A stretch of 64,000 nucleotides of DNA, from contig JBLIRR010000002.1 of NCBI GenBank assembly GCA_049472395.1, positions 62,001 to 126,000 on the forward strand. Direction: 5' to 3'. Position numbers and translations under genes: made by a program. Below, one piece after another: positions 40,958-50,475 of this stretch. The notes below the pieces were generated by a model. The model was given only the letters and a program-made list of their open reading frames with translations. It did no database searches and was not told the DNA's origin. Each line of letters starts with the position of its first letter. Within the stretch, counting starts at the first letter, position 1. The DNA comes from JBLIRR01 sp049472395 (GTDB lineage Bacteria; SZUA-182; DTGQ01; JBLIRR01).

Positions 40958-42949
40958 CTACGAGGAAGTGCCCCACTCGTTCAACCATGAATCAACGTTC
41001 GCCTTTAATACTCCCCTTTCAGTTTTATTGAGACCCTTGGGATCAAAACGATGGCGGTAATGGAGAGCGAGGATAGAATGAAGCTGGGCGGCTGGCAGTG
41101 CCATTGTTCTTTCTTTCGCAATCCTCTCGATCCAGCTTGATAAAGTCTCTCCCTGATATCGGATATATCCGAGGTCGCCCAATTTCTTTTCAATGAGATA
41201 GAATTCAGAATCCATCCCTGGTATAATCCTCTTTCTCATGAGTTCCTGTTTTTTTGTATCCACCCGCTCTATACGTTTTTTTAAGTATATTTTTCTCCCA
41301 AGAAAAAGTATGAGGGGAATGAGGACCCACAGGATGTAGTGTGCATAGTTACTCTCTCTTTCATTCCAGCGCCATTCTGAAAACTTGAACCCAACCCAGG
41401 ATATAAGGTCAAAAATAGATTCCCATGAGGAAGCAGTTTCTTTTTCGATCTCTATCCATTGAGAAGGTGTTGTATCAAAGTCATGCCAACGCCCGTTATT
41501 ATAAAATAAAGTCCATGCATGAGCGTGTCTTGATCGGACGAGAAACCTGTTCTCAAACCTGCTGAATTCTTGAACCACATACCCGCTCGCATAGCGAGCC
41601 GGAATACCGCATGCGCGCAGGAGAAGGACAGTGGCAGTGGCAAAATATTCACAATGCCCAGATCGGGATTGAAGCAGAAAGTGACCTAATGGGGTAAGAG
41701 TATCTGCCTTGCCTGTGAGATCGAGCGAATAGGTGAAGTGTTTACGAAAAAAAAGGTCTACGCTTTTTATAATCTCCTCCGGCGACATGGCAGTGAGCCT
41801 ATATTCCTGAATAATTTCAGCGAGAACAGGTATTTCTTGTTGAGGAACGTATAAATCAGTTTTATTCGGAGGACTGTCAAGAGAGGTATAGCCGCTATAA
41901 CGGACATGGTAATTTATCAATCCTGGCCCTTCTTCGACCTTTATAACCCCAAACTGGTTTCGCCCCATTCTCCCAACCGGTAACTGCGATAAGTGATAAG
42001 TCCCGTTCGGCAATTTTAATAGGCCTTTACCTTTTTTAAGATACAAAGACACAGAGAGGGCTTTGTCAGTTACAGGAGCTCGTTCGAGATTCCACACTTC
42101 TCCATCCAACTGCGGCTTTACACTGCTGAAATCGGATTTCAGAGCGAACCAATTGGGTGATTTATAGAGATTATAACTCGCCTCACGAAGCAGCAAGGGA
42201 TTGCGACTGTTAGAATCCGCATTTACCCTAAAGAGAATGCGGTCGGATAGTTTCAATGAGCCGATATCTCCTATTGAGGTTTTACTGCGAAAAGGATCAG
42301 TATCCTGCCTGATGAACTCAATCAACCACTCAAGTCCTTTTTTCTCCAAGACATTTTGTAAATTATAAAGACCATTATAAACGATATACCCGCATATGCA
42401 TGCAAGAATAAAGAGGCACATCCACATGATCGGCGAAGATCGTTTTGTTCTCTGAGGCCATAGTGCCCATCCTGAAAGGAATAAGAGACCCACATAAAAC
42501 CAGATACTCTTCACATTCATAACACTGGCAGAGAGCATACAAAGGGCGCAATAGGGATATGACAAATCCACTGAGGCTGAGACTATATGGCCTTCTCTAT
42601 TTTTCTTGTTTCGTAAACTCAAGAAAAGCACGCTAAGCGGGACATTGTCTCGTGTACTATAAATTTGGGCAATGATAAGGGGAAGAAAAACAACAGGAAG
42701 CCACTGAATTATGAAAAGTATAATACGGGGGGACTTGTGAAGCGTAAAAAAATACACAGACATTCCGATGAATAGAAGGGTACACAGGTCAGAGATACGG
42801 TTAAAATCCGAGATGGAAAGTTCGAATCTGAATTTCAGAAAACGCGCTCCTTCCAGAATACATGCTATCAGAATGGCCACAGTCAGAAATTCGGTATACC
42901 ACCCCCAAAATAAAAGTGATGCGCTAATAAAAAGAGGCGGGAGTGTCAT
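40958..42949 (-). CDS. TgpA-like transglutaminase membrane protein (DUF3488)
   Basis: This 663-residue protein has about six N-terminal membrane helices, an extracytoplasmic DUF3488 domain, the transglutaminase core with Cys in SGHCEYFATATVLLLR, His in RSRHAHAWTLFY and Asp in HDFDTTP, then a last helix and a cytoplasmic tail (DUF4129-like). The family includes TgpA of Pseudomonas, a periplasmic-side transglutaminase needed for viability. It is the third gene of the MoxR-DUF58-TgpA operon; its start overlaps the DUF58 stop by four bases. Confidence 0.85.
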   Translation of the reverse strand: MTLPPLFISASLLFWGWYTEFLTVAILIACILEGARFLKFRFELSISDFNRISDLCTLLFIGMSVYFFTLHKSPRIILFIIQWLPVVFLPLIIAQIYSTRDNVPLSVLFLSLRNKKNREGHIVSASVDLSYPYCALCMLSASVMNVKSIWFYVGLLFLSGWALWPQRTKRSSPIMWMCLFILACICGYIVYNGLYNLQNVLEKKGLEWLIEFIRQDTDPFRSKTSIGDIGSLKLSDRILFRVNADSNSRNPLLLREASYNLYKSPNWFALKSDFSSVKPQLDGEVWNLERAPVTDKALSVSLYLKKGKGLLKLPNGTYHLSQLPVGRMGRNQFGVIKVEEGPGLINYHVRYSGYTSLDSPPNKTDLYVPQQEIPVLAEIIQEYRLTAMSPEEIIKSVDLFFRKHFTYSLDLTGKADTLTPLGHFLLQSRSGHCEYFATATVLLLRACGIPARYASGYVVQEFSRFENRFLVRSRHAHAWTLFYNNGRWHDFDTTPSQWIEIEKETASSWESIFDLISWVGFKFSEWRWNERESNYAHYILWVLIPLILFLGRKIYLKKRIERVDTKKQELMRKRIIPGMDSEFYLIEKKLGDLGYIRYQGETLSSWIERIAKERTMALPAAQLHSILALHYRHRFDPKGLNKTERGVLKANVDSWLNEWGTSS

Positions 42950-44331
42950 AATTGAGCCAAACCCTCCTCTATTTTTCCTACTTCGAGTATATGAAAATTT
43001 TCCTGATAATCCGCATCATGCGGAAGGGAGAGGGCATGGTCTGTAATCACCATAACGAGTAAAGGTATATCTAATTCTTCTAAACGCCGAATAAATTCTT
43101 TTCTCTCATTATCCCATGTGAGAAAAATAATGATACAATTGCTGAGCATTGACGCGCGTTCTATGATCAAAGAGGATAACACGCTAAACTCTTTGTGTTT
43201 GCATGTTTTAACAGACGCTAAAATTTCCAGCATTTTATCAGTATGGGAAAGTCCCCTTCCAGAGGTAAAGCAATATGCTTTTTCTTCAACGAACAAAAGG
43301 TCTAGCAAGGACTCTGGCGTCTTCATGGAATAGACAAAAGATGCTGCAACGGATACGGCTTCCTCAAAAATTTCACTATATTCTGTAGTTAAAAATGTAT
43401 CAAGCACCAGGGCATGCCGAATAAAAAATTCATCGTGATATTCCCTTACGACCGGCTTGCCCGTCTTTGCCCAACTCCTCCAATGAATTTTTCGCAGTGG
43501 ATCACCAGGAAGGTAATCTCGTAAGGATATGAATTCCTCTGAATCCCCCACCGACGATGCCAGTGCAACCCCACCGGACTGATAGACCCTGCTGCCGGGA
43601 AGATTCACCTGAGGTACAGGATACAGTTTAGGGAGCACAAGAATAGAATCCTCTCGTGCAATATACAAAAAAGATTTAAATAAGCCGAAAGGATCAGGAC
43701 GGCATAGTGTCATTCCTTTAAGCTTCAAATAACCCCTTTGCCGAGGTATAATACCTGCACGTATCTCTTCTTTAGTAGCGGGATGAACTGTCGGCACTGG
43801 AAGCTCGTGTGCTTGTGCCTTCTTTCGTTGTGAGATAAGCCAGAGAAATCGATGATACCCGATTGCCCGGTCGAATAGATTACGTTTTTTTTCCAATGGT
43901 TCCTGAGCATTCAAGAATTCTTCAAAGGATGGAAGTGATTCTTCGATATTCTCAAAAAAGGAGAGGCAGCGTTGTGGCTTACGCGATTTATTGTGGAGAT
44001 GCACAAGGTAATAAAGTGTTTCATCGACAGTTCCAAAACGGGGAAGCACTCGTGTAGCGGTGAACCGCATACGGGGGAAGATATTGATAGCTATAGAGAT
44101 AAGAATAAGAGAGAGAAGAAAAGCAAATCCCTTATAGGCCACTGTCTGTTTTGTATCGATCCCGACAACGGCAGTCGCGATGAGTGCCCCAAGAATCAAT
44201 AAGCCTGGTTTTGTAAATCGTCTTCTTATCCATAAATCAGCGGAGTATACTAATCTGAAAAAAAAGAAGAGCCCCCCTTTTTTTGTGTGCCTTGAGATTC
44301 GGTGCCAGATGGATGAGAGATATGCATTCAT
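42946..44331 (-). CDS. DUF58 family protein
   Basis: This 461-residue protein has two membrane helices near the N-terminus (LILGALIATAVVG, FLLSLILISIAINIF) and a beta-rich linker. The DUF58 core motif is LRKIHWRSWAKTGKPVVREY. A von Willebrand A-like fold follows with a possible MIDAS-type site (VLDTFLTTEY). DUF58 proteins act with MoxR ATPases in the cytoplasm or envelope; the exact activity is not established. It overlaps both neighbours by four bases (ATGA), so translation is coupled. Confidence 0.88.
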   Translation of the reverse strand: MNAYLSSIWHRISRHTKKGGLFFFFRLVYSADLWIRRRFTKPGLLILGALIATAVVGIDTKQTVAYKGFAFLLSLILISIAINIFPRMRFTATRVLPRFGTVDETLYYLVHLHNKSRKPQRCLSFFENIEESLPSFEEFLNAQEPLEKKRNLFDRAIGYHRFLWLISQRKKAQAHELPVPTVHPATKEEIRAGIIPRQRGYLKLKGMTLCRPDPFGLFKSFLYIAREDSILVLPKLYPVPQVNLPGSRVYQSGGVALASSVGDSEEFISLRDYLPGDPLRKIHWRSWAKTGKPVVREYHDEFFIRHALVLDTFLTTEYSEIFEEAVSVAASFVYSMKTPESLLDLLFVEEKAYCFTSGRGLSHTDKMLEILASVKTCKHKEFSVLSSLIIERASMLSNCIIIFLTWDNERKEFIRRLEELDIPLLVMVITDHALSLPHDADYQENFHILEVGKIEEGLAQL

Positions 44332-45290
44332 ACCGGAACTGGTGTCGTTTTCAGTATAGTTTCGACTATATCCCTGGGTGTTTGCCCTGAAAAGCGGGCT
44401 TTGGGGTCCAAGACAATTCTGTGTGCAATAACAGGGACAGCTATTTCTTGAATATGTTCCGGAGTAACAAACTCAATGCCGTCAAATAGGGCGAGAGCCT
44501 GAGCAGCCTTCATTAATGAGAGAGAAGCTCGTGGACTCGCTCCCAATTCAACACCTGCCAAAGAGCGTGTAGCACTGACTATGCCAACAATATATCCCTT
44601 CATCTCTTCACTGATGCGTATCTGTGTTGTACAGTGTTTCAAGGTAAGGATGTCCTGCTTTGTAACACAGGGACTTAGTTCATCCAGAGGGTGATGTTCC
44701 TTTTGGTCTGTGAGCACTGCTACTTCTTCATCTTGAGAAATATATCCCAGGCTGAATTGTAAAGAAAACCTGTCCATCTGGGCTTCGGGGAGAGGATATG
44801 TCCCGCGGAATTCCACAGGATTTTGGGTAGCAATAACGAAAAAGAGGTCATCAAGCAGGCAGAGCTCACCGTCAATGCTGACCTGGGCTTCTGCCATAGC
44901 TTCAAGCAATGCGGATTGAGTTCGTGGAGAGGCCCTATTAATCTCATCAGCCAATAAAATATTGGTAAATATAGGACCTTTATGCAGGTGAAATTGATTG
45001 TCTTTCTTATTGTAAATGGAAACACCGAGAATATCCGATGGTAAGAGGTCGGGGGTAAACTGAATTCGCTTAAAATTGGCATCAATGGATCGTGCGAGGG
45101 CTTTAGCCATGGTGGTTTTCCCAGTTCCCGGATAGTCCTCCAGAAGGACATGCCCTCCGCTTGCACACGCTGCGAGCAGCTTACGAATTGCGCTGGATTG
45201 CCCTCGTATGATTTTCTTTATATTTTCAGCAATCCTGTAATAAATCTCTCTCGGTGTTAAGCTCCCTAGTTGAGCTATGTCTATCTCCAT
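44328..45290 (-). CDS. MoxR-family AAA+ ATPase
   Basis: This MoxR-type ATPase has Walker A DYPGTGKTTMAKALA, Walker B ILLADEINRASPRTQSALLEAM, sensor 1 FVIATQNPVEFRGTYPLPEAQMDRF and sensor 2 GASPRASLSLM. The frame extends to TTG 45326, but ATG 45290 is chosen; GGAGGG and AAAGGA lie further upstream, so the site is not ideal. It heads the operon with DUF58 and TgpA, a set linked to chaperone-like assembly of protein complexes. A perfect sigma-70 promoter precedes it. Confidence 0.9.
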   Translation of the reverse strand: MEIDIAQLGSLTPREIYYRIAENIKKIIRGQSSAIRKLLAACASGGHVLLEDYPGTGKTTMAKALARSIDANFKRIQFTPDLLPSDILGVSIYNKKDNQFHLHKGPIFTNILLADEINRASPRTQSALLEAMAEAQVSIDGELCLLDDLFFVIATQNPVEFRGTYPLPEAQMDRFSLQFSLGYISQDEEVAVLTDQKEHHPLDELSPCVTKQDILTLKHCTTQIRISEEMKGYIVGIVSATRSLAGVELGASPRASLSLMKAAQALALFDGIEFVTPEHIQEIAVPVIAHRIVLDPKARFSGQTPRDIVETILKTTPVPV

Positions 45291-45354
45291 GGTCTTGTAT
45301 AATCCTTTCCCTCCTTTAGAGTTCAATTAGAAAGAGATAGGTTGAGTTGAGGAT

Positions 45355-45383
45355 ATTATAAAGGAGGCGGGGGTAAGTGTCAA
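45355..45383 (-). promoter_or_regulatory. Consensus sigma-70 promoter of the MoxR operon
   Basis: On the minus strand TTGACA (45378-45383), exactly 17 bases and TATAAT (45355-45360) match the consensus at all twelve positions. Predicted start near 45348. Confidence 0.85.
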
Positions 45384-45617
45384 AAAATGCATGAGGTCAA
45401 TAATTCTCACTTTGAAAGGTGTGTCCCCGCAAGAGCAATATGGTATGTCCCCAAAATTGCCAGCATGAGGTTCCCATGTGTAATATCCCTCACGTTGAAT
45501 TGTCCATTAGTGGTATGTCTGTAAGATTTAATGGTATATTTAATATAAGAGGACGCCATATCGTTCTATTTCTATTGAATTAAATTACTACATTTAAAAA
45601 ATAATATAAATAAATGG

Positions 45618-47636
45618 ATGAGACTAATGAAGAAATATATAACGAGAATACTTATTTTTTTGCTTATATCATTATTTTTATTCTCTGCCTCTCCACGCGC
45701 TCAAAACACGGGAGGCAGGTATGCCGGATTAACCCTCCTTATGAAAAATATTAACGGAGCGTTTATAAATCCTCAGATGGTTCCGATGACTTCGGTACCC
45801 CTTCTTTCACCAGGAACAGTAGAGGGTGCTCTAGATATAATTCCTCCTATAAATCCAATCAGCCAGACGACCATGACACATATAGCTGCTGACCTCGCTC
45901 CTTTACCCAATCCTTCCCTGATTCAGCCATCTATGGGTGCTCCTTCTGCAGCCCCGACCTTGAGCAATGCAATTTCTTTCCAATCTTCTCCCATGGCAGC
46001 TCTCTCTCAGCCGGGAATAGGAATGCTTTTTAGCCAAGGTCCCACGTTCATAGCAGATGTCGGTCCCTCTATGGGAGATAGGATGGCTTTGCCTTATATG
46101 AGTATTTCTTTTGGGATGCAGCCAATAATGGCTGCGGCCCCTGCCCAGACTTATCCTCTTTATATGGGTAATGCAATGATGGGAAATGCCGGGCCTCTTT
46201 ATGGATCTGACGCCTCATCAGTATCCTTTCCAATGATATATATGCAGAATTTACACAATTCTGATTTTTCTTCATTCATGCCTCCTTCTCCCGGAAGTAT
46301 ACAAGAGGGACACTTCCAATCCATCAGCACTTCTGGTTCCTTTATCACGCCCCCTGCCTCTCTAAAAAGCGGAAGTGAAACACTGATTCAAAACTTCCGG
46401 GGCATAACGCCAGAAGAAGAGTTTGCTGTTGAGGAATCCCCTATTTTACGAAACCTAAGCTCTCCTTTAATGAGGCATAGGAATGAACTTATTGTTACGT
46501 TCCGTCCTGGTACACCACCAACTGTTATTAATGATATACATAGAAGGCACGGGGGCATTGTGGTGAAGGTGAGCCTTTATGCGGGTTTTTATCTCATTGC
46601 TCCATCACCTCAATCCACTGTGGAAGCCCTTGTTCAGGCATACAGTGCAGAAAAGGAAGTCCTTTATGCTGAACCTAACTATATTCGGAGGGCCCATTTA
46701 GTCCCTAATGATCCCTATTATCCCTATCAATGGTATCTGGCTGGTTTATCCACCGGGTGGGCGTGGGACGTCGGAACGGGGCTTGGTGCTGTTGTTGGGT
46801 TATTAGATTCTGGTGTAGCGTATAGAACAAGTGGTATTTATGCCCAAGCACCTGACCTTGCAGGGACATTCTTTGCCCCTGGATATGATTTTGTCAATGC
46901 TGACCTGTTTCCTGATGACGATAACTCGCATGGAACATTTATGTGCGGGTGTATTGCCCAGACCACCAATAATCTATTGGGAGTAGCTGGTGTAGCCTTC
47001 AATGCTACCATTATGCCTGTCAAAATTATGGATTCTGCAGGTGATGTTGCTGTCGCTGATGAGGTTGAAGGGATCTATTTTGCTGTGAACAATGGAGCAC
47101 ATGTTATTAATTTAAGCCTTGGTGGACCTGGTATAATTCTCACTGAGCAAACGGCTGTTGATTTTGCTTATAATAGTGGGGTTATTGTTATCGGTTCTGC
47201 CGGAAATCTTGCATCGAGTACGCTTGAATATCCCGCCTCTTATGAAACTGCCCTGTCAGTAAGTGCAACACAATATGATGACACCTTAGCCCCTTATTCC
47301 AACTATGGTATCGCCATAGATATTTGTGCTCCCGGAGGGAACCTCTCTCTTGACCAGAATTTTGACGGATGGGTGGATGGCATATTACAGCAAACCCATG
47401 ATGGTATTGATTTCACTGCATTTAGTTATAAATTTGTTGAGGGCACTTCTCCCGCGTGTGCCCTTGTCTCCGGTGTTGCGGCATTAATTGTAGGGAAAGC
47501 TACAACTCCCTTAACTCCATTACAGATTAGGGGGATTATCGAAGGCAGCGTAATTGACTTAGGGACTATTGGGTGGGATGAATATTATGGATGGGGGAAA
47601 GTGAATGCCTACTATGCTCTCCTTGACACTCCTTGA
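45618..47636 (+). CDS. Secreted subtilisin-family (S8) serine peptidase
   Basis: A signal peptide (ending SPRAQ) precedes a Pro/Met-rich stretch of about 250 residues of low complexity. The inhibitor-like propeptide (NELIVTFRPGTP...VEALVQAYSAEKEVLYAEPNY) is followed by the S8 domain. The triad is Asp near 397 (GLLDSGV), His near 438 (NSHGTF) and Ser near 611 (GTSPACALVSGVAAL), with the oxyanion Asn in GSAGNL. It lacks obvious C-terminal sorting or repeat domains. ATG 45618 is followed by a second ATG at 45627; neither has a strong ribosome-binding site. The unusually long low-complexity prodomain is the odd feature. Confidence 0.88.
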   Translation: MRLMKKYITRILIFLLISLFLFSASPRAQNTGGRYAGLTLLMKNINGAFINPQMVPMTSVPLLSPGTVEGALDIIPPINPISQTTMTHIAADLAPLPNPSLIQPSMGAPSAAPTLSNAISFQSSPMAALSQPGIGMLFSQGPTFIADVGPSMGDRMALPYMSISFGMQPIMAAAPAQTYPLYMGNAMMGNAGPLYGSDASSVSFPMIYMQNLHNSDFSSFMPPSPGSIQEGHFQSISTSGSFITPPASLKSGSETLIQNFRGITPEEEFAVEESPILRNLSSPLMRHRNELIVTFRPGTPPTVINDIHRRHGGIVVKVSLYAGFYLIAPSPQSTVEALVQAYSAEKEVLYAEPNYIRRAHLVPNDPYYPYQWYLAGLSTGWAWDVGTGLGAVVGLLDSGVAYRTSGIYAQAPDLAGTFFAPGYDFVNADLFPDDDNSHGTFMCGCIAQTTNNLLGVAGVAFNATIMPVKIMDSAGDVAVADEVEGIYFAVNNGAHVINLSLGGPGIILTEQTAVDFAYNSGVIVIGSAGNLASSTLEYPASYETALSVSATQYDDTLAPYSNYGIAIDICAPGGNLSLDQNFDGWVDGILQQTHDGIDFTAFSYKFVEGTSPACALVSGVAALIVGKATTPLTPLQIRGIIEGSVIDLGTIGWDEYYGWGKVNAYYALLDTP

Positions 47637-47652
47637 ACATATAAATTTGATA

Positions 47653-47692
47653 ATCGTAGTGGCAGCTTCATAAAAGAAGGTACCACTACGAT
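47653..47692. terminator. Bidirectional terminator-like stem-loop
   Basis: ATCGTAGTGG and CCACTACGAT form a perfect 10-base stem around 20 bases, between convergent genes. T-runs are weak on both strands. Confidence 0.5.
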
Positions 47693-47706
47693 GTAAATTC
47701 TATATA

Positions 47707-48732
47707 TTAAAGAAAGAATCCTAAAACAGTTGCAGTTACTGGTACGGTAGGTACAGGTATAGTTGGTACGGGTACAGTAGGTACGGGTATAGTAGGCACA
47801 GGTAGTGTGGGTATAGGTATGGTCGGCACAGGAATTGTCGGTGCAGGTGCAGTGACGATTGGAATTGTGGGAGCTACCAGAGTCGCCACCGGGATAGCTG
47901 GTACAGGTGCTGTTGGTATCGGGATCGTCGGGACAGGTGCAGTGACGATTGGGACTGGTGGAGCTGGTATTGCTGGTATTGAAACGGTCGGCGCTGGTGC
48001 CGTGGCCACTGGAATAGTCGGCACTGGTGCTATGGGAGGTGGTATAATCGGGACCGGAGCAGTTACCACCGGAACCGTTGGAATTGGTAATGTTGGTATT
48101 TGCACAGTGGGAGCAGGTGGAGCTGGAATCAGAACACCTGTGGGGGATAATAGAGGTGTCAGGAGACTTGGTACCGCAACAGTTGGACCAAGGATATCTG
48201 CAGGTGTAAGGAAACTAGACAATAAAGGAACAGTGGGTGCACTGGAGGGAGGCCATATCGGGAAATAGGTGTCAATCAGAAAATAAAGATTTGCATAAAG
48301 AAGATTGGATGCGAGCCACACGGGATCTGTAAGGGGCAAATTTGCAAAATCATTTGGCAACGTAAGTGGAAGAGCCTTTCCTTTATCATTTAAGAGAGAT
48401 GGCGCTGGCCATGCATTGATACCCAAGAGAGGATCAAAATAGACCATGCCCAAGGGTGAATTATAGAGCATCCATGGATAGGGAATAGATGGGTCCCAGG
48501 TCAAACCGGGCATTACTGGTAATACAATATCCGGTTCAAGGGAACTCACTATAGGAGTTGGTAGACCAGTTGAGTCGTCTATTGGTGACAGCGCAGGTGA
48601 CCATAATGGCCATAATGTATTATATGGCGGTAAGGCAGCCCAGTTTTGAGCTTCTGCAATTGGCGAATATAATAATGCTATCCCAATGAAAAGCATAAAA
48701 CTTATTAATAAGCATACTTTAACCTTTTTCAT
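47707..48732 (-). CDS. Secreted proline/threonine-rich repeat protein
   Basis: A signal peptide (ending IAEAQ) is followed by a Pro- and Trp-rich region, then from about residue 200 to near the end a run of PTIPVPT/APVPTIP-type repeats. The protein ends ATVLGFFL. Such Pro-rich tracts form extended surface spacers or wall-crossing stalks in other bacteria; no catalytic domain is visible. Its leader on the minus strand is a long purine-rich tract (48741-48806), with a ribosome-binding site followed by ATG-TAA at 48822-48838. It shares this surface-repeat style with the Gly/Tyr-rich genes at 55.5-57.3 kb. Confidence 0.75.
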   Translation of the reverse strand: MKKVKVCLLISFMLFIGIALLYSPIAEAQNWAALPPYNTLWPLWSPALSPIDDSTGLPTPIVSSLEPDIVLPVMPGLTWDPSIPYPWMLYNSPLGMVYFDPLLGINAWPAPSLLNDKGKALPLTLPNDFANLPLTDPVWLASNLLYANLYFLIDTYFPIWPPSSAPTVPLLSSFLTPADILGPTVAVPSLLTPLLSPTGVLIPAPPAPTVQIPTLPIPTVPVVTAPVPIIPPPIAPVPTIPVATAPAPTVSIPAIPAPPVPIVTAPVPTIPIPTAPVPAIPVATLVAPTIPIVTAPAPTIPVPTIPIPTLPVPTIPVPTVPVPTIPVPTVPVTATVLGFFL

Positions 48733-48738
48733 AGTTAT

Positions 48739-49384
48739 ATTCCTCTTTCTTTCTCTTTTTTTTTCTCTTTTCTTTCTCTTTTCCCTACAATTTCTCTTTT
48801 TTTATGCAGTACGGTAATTATTTACATAGGCTCCTCCTTTCTTTTAAATTTCTCTCTTTTAAGGATGCTTTTTGAATAGCTCTTTGCAGGTTCAAAGGTG
48901 CATGGTTCAACGAAAATCTGAATAATTGCTATTGGTTTATTCCTAATGGAAAAAGCTAACCAAAAAAAAGATCTCCTTTTAAAATAATGTTGGTATATCA
49001 TTGTAAAAGAGCTTTTAAGGGGCTTATGTTTGATTTCATGTATAGGTAAGGTGGTAGTAGCTTCTCTCTTTCTCCCTCTTTAAACACTTTATCCTCTATT
49101 CTTTAGCACTGTTTTTATAAAATATAACTTTATTCTCATAAAGAAATATTCATTTTATTCAAAAATAAAGCAAGAATGATACCATACCATTGGACGCAAC
49201 ATGCTCATAAATATAGGGTTATGGTGTATAGAATTTAAGATAGGTGAAAAAAATTTATGTCCTTCATGGGGGATGTAGTAATAATCCGCTTTATGTGAAG
49301 GGGGGAAAATGAAAGCGTAACCACGTAATAGAATTTATGCTGTTCACTGAATATAAATGTGGAGCATCCAGCAACTAAAGCTCT
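48739..49384. other. Long intergenic region with purine-rich leader
   Basis: No gene longer than a few codons is supported. The part next to the Pro-rich gene (48741-48806) is almost pure pyrimidine on the plus strand, hence purine on the transcript. A perfect AGGAGG with ATG directly followed by TAA lies at 48822-48838 (minus strand). On the plus strand near 49310 GGGGGG precedes ATG AAA GCG TAA. Confidence 0.5.
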
Positions 49385-49882
49385 CTATTCACGATCTGGC
49401 CTCTCATAATCATCAATCGCCTCCTCTTGCCTCATTCTTCCCCTTTTTCCTCTCTGTTTTCCGAACCTGCCTCGTAATCTTTTCAATTTCTTAAAGGCCT
49501 CTGCCGGCAATATATTTCTGATCTTTGCCAGCATCATTATCCTTTGCTTTTCCAATTCTCCACGGATACTATTCACGATATCTATTTGCTTCTCCAGTGC
49601 CTTAAGATCTAATTTTTGCTGATCAATGTTGTCGAGAAGAGTTTCAAGATCCATTCGAGCGATTTTGTATTCTGCTTCTAACTTTATAATTTCTCTCATA
49701 TTTTCATTTGAGATCTCTTCGACCTTTTGGATCTGCACATCAGATAGTTGTAAATTTTCCAAGATCTCCGGATGCTTCCACCATTTTCCTTTCGGAAACA
49801 TATTTTGGCACAAAGCGCTCTGCGCCATGGTGAGAATAGCTATACATCCTATTATTAATATCAATATACCGGACTTTTTCAT
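49385..49882 (-). CDS. Spy/CpxP-like periplasmic protein, copy 2
   Basis: A signal peptide (ending ALCQN) is followed by a helical domain with the LTxxQ-like motif region (NLQLSDVQIQKVEEISNEN) and a second such segment near the end (ILPAEAFKKLKRL), as in CpxP, Spy and ZraP. A basic Arg-rich tail follows. Members are chaperones or metal-binding sensors of the periplasm. It lies 53 bases after the anti-sigma factor gene. It resembles the Spy-like protein on the other side of the sigma factor, so the pair probably responds to the same envelope stress. Confidence 0.75.
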   Translation of the reverse strand: MKKSGILILIIGCIAILTMAQSALCQNMFPKGKWWKHPEILENLQLSDVQIQKVEEISNENMREIIKLEAEYKIARMDLETLLDNIDQQKLDLKALEKQIDIVNSIRGELEKQRIMMLAKIRNILPAEAFKKLKRLRGRFGKQRGKRGRMRQEEAIDDYERPDRE

Positions 49883-49935
49883 AGTTTCATCCTCCTTTTA
49901 GGTGCGCATATTAGATTGTTATACATGTTATATAG

Positions 49936-50475
49936 TCATACTTCTAAATCGGGCCAATAAGCGAGTATTTCCAGATCTTCTAAATATTCTGGAAATTCAG
50001 TCTCCTCGGTATCTTCTTCTTGAAAATCGAGATAATCCAAGGAAGTGGTTAATGGCTGATTAACCAATTGGGAAACCTTTTCTAAAAATATTTCCTCAAT
50101 CCTATCATTTTCAGTATACATGCGTGAGGCATCATGCGATCGGAAATAAATACCAAAATAGATACCACCAAAGAGAATAATAAGCACCGCCCCAATAAAA
50201 GCAGGCTTTAAAAACCTTACCCATAACGCAGTTTTGGATTCCTGAATTTGGCTGATTTTTGACATGATCCTTCTCTGTTGTATACGCCAGAAATCATGCT
50301 TAAAATGATCTGAGATAGATTGCATATCCCTTTTTAGATCAAGATATCTTTCATGACAGCGTTGACATACTCTCAGATGGTCCTCAATCTCCCTGGAATT
50401 GGGGGATTCCTCATAGAAGTATTCTATGAACTGATCTTGATCAATATGATTATCTTTGCTTTTCATATAATTCAC
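49936..50475 (-). CDS. Zinc-finger (ZAS) anti-sigma factor
   Basis: The N-terminal part has the zinc-binding anti-sigma motif H-x3-C-x2-C (HLRVCQRC), followed by a helical sigma-binding arm. A membrane helix comes near residue 90-110 (FIGAVLIILFGGIYFGIYF) and an acidic periplasmic domain of about 70 residues follows. The gene overlaps the end of the sigma gene by 26 bases, the usual arrangement for co-translated pairs. The GTG at 50475 and ATG at 50466 are both possible starts. It is expected to hold the ECF sigma factor at the membrane until a signal releases it. Confidence 0.82.
   Translation of the reverse strand: MNYMKSKDNHIDQDQFIEYFYEESPNSREIEDHLRVCQRCHERYLDLKRDMQSISDHFKHDFWRIQQRRIMSKISQIQESKTALWVRFLKPAFIGAVLIILFGGIYFGIYFRSHDASRMYTENDRIEEIFLEKVSQLVNQPLTTSLDYLDFQEEDTEETEFPEYLEDLEILAYWPDLEV

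Noticed and set aside
45420..45600. Repeated GGTATGTCC phrases upstream of the subtilisin gene
   Set aside because: Three loose copies of nine bases with uneven spacing are not enough to call an operator.
47807..48268. Plus-strand ORF with Gly/Thr/Val repeats
   Set aside because: It is the complement of the Pro/Thr repeat tract; repetitive DNA keeps other frames open.
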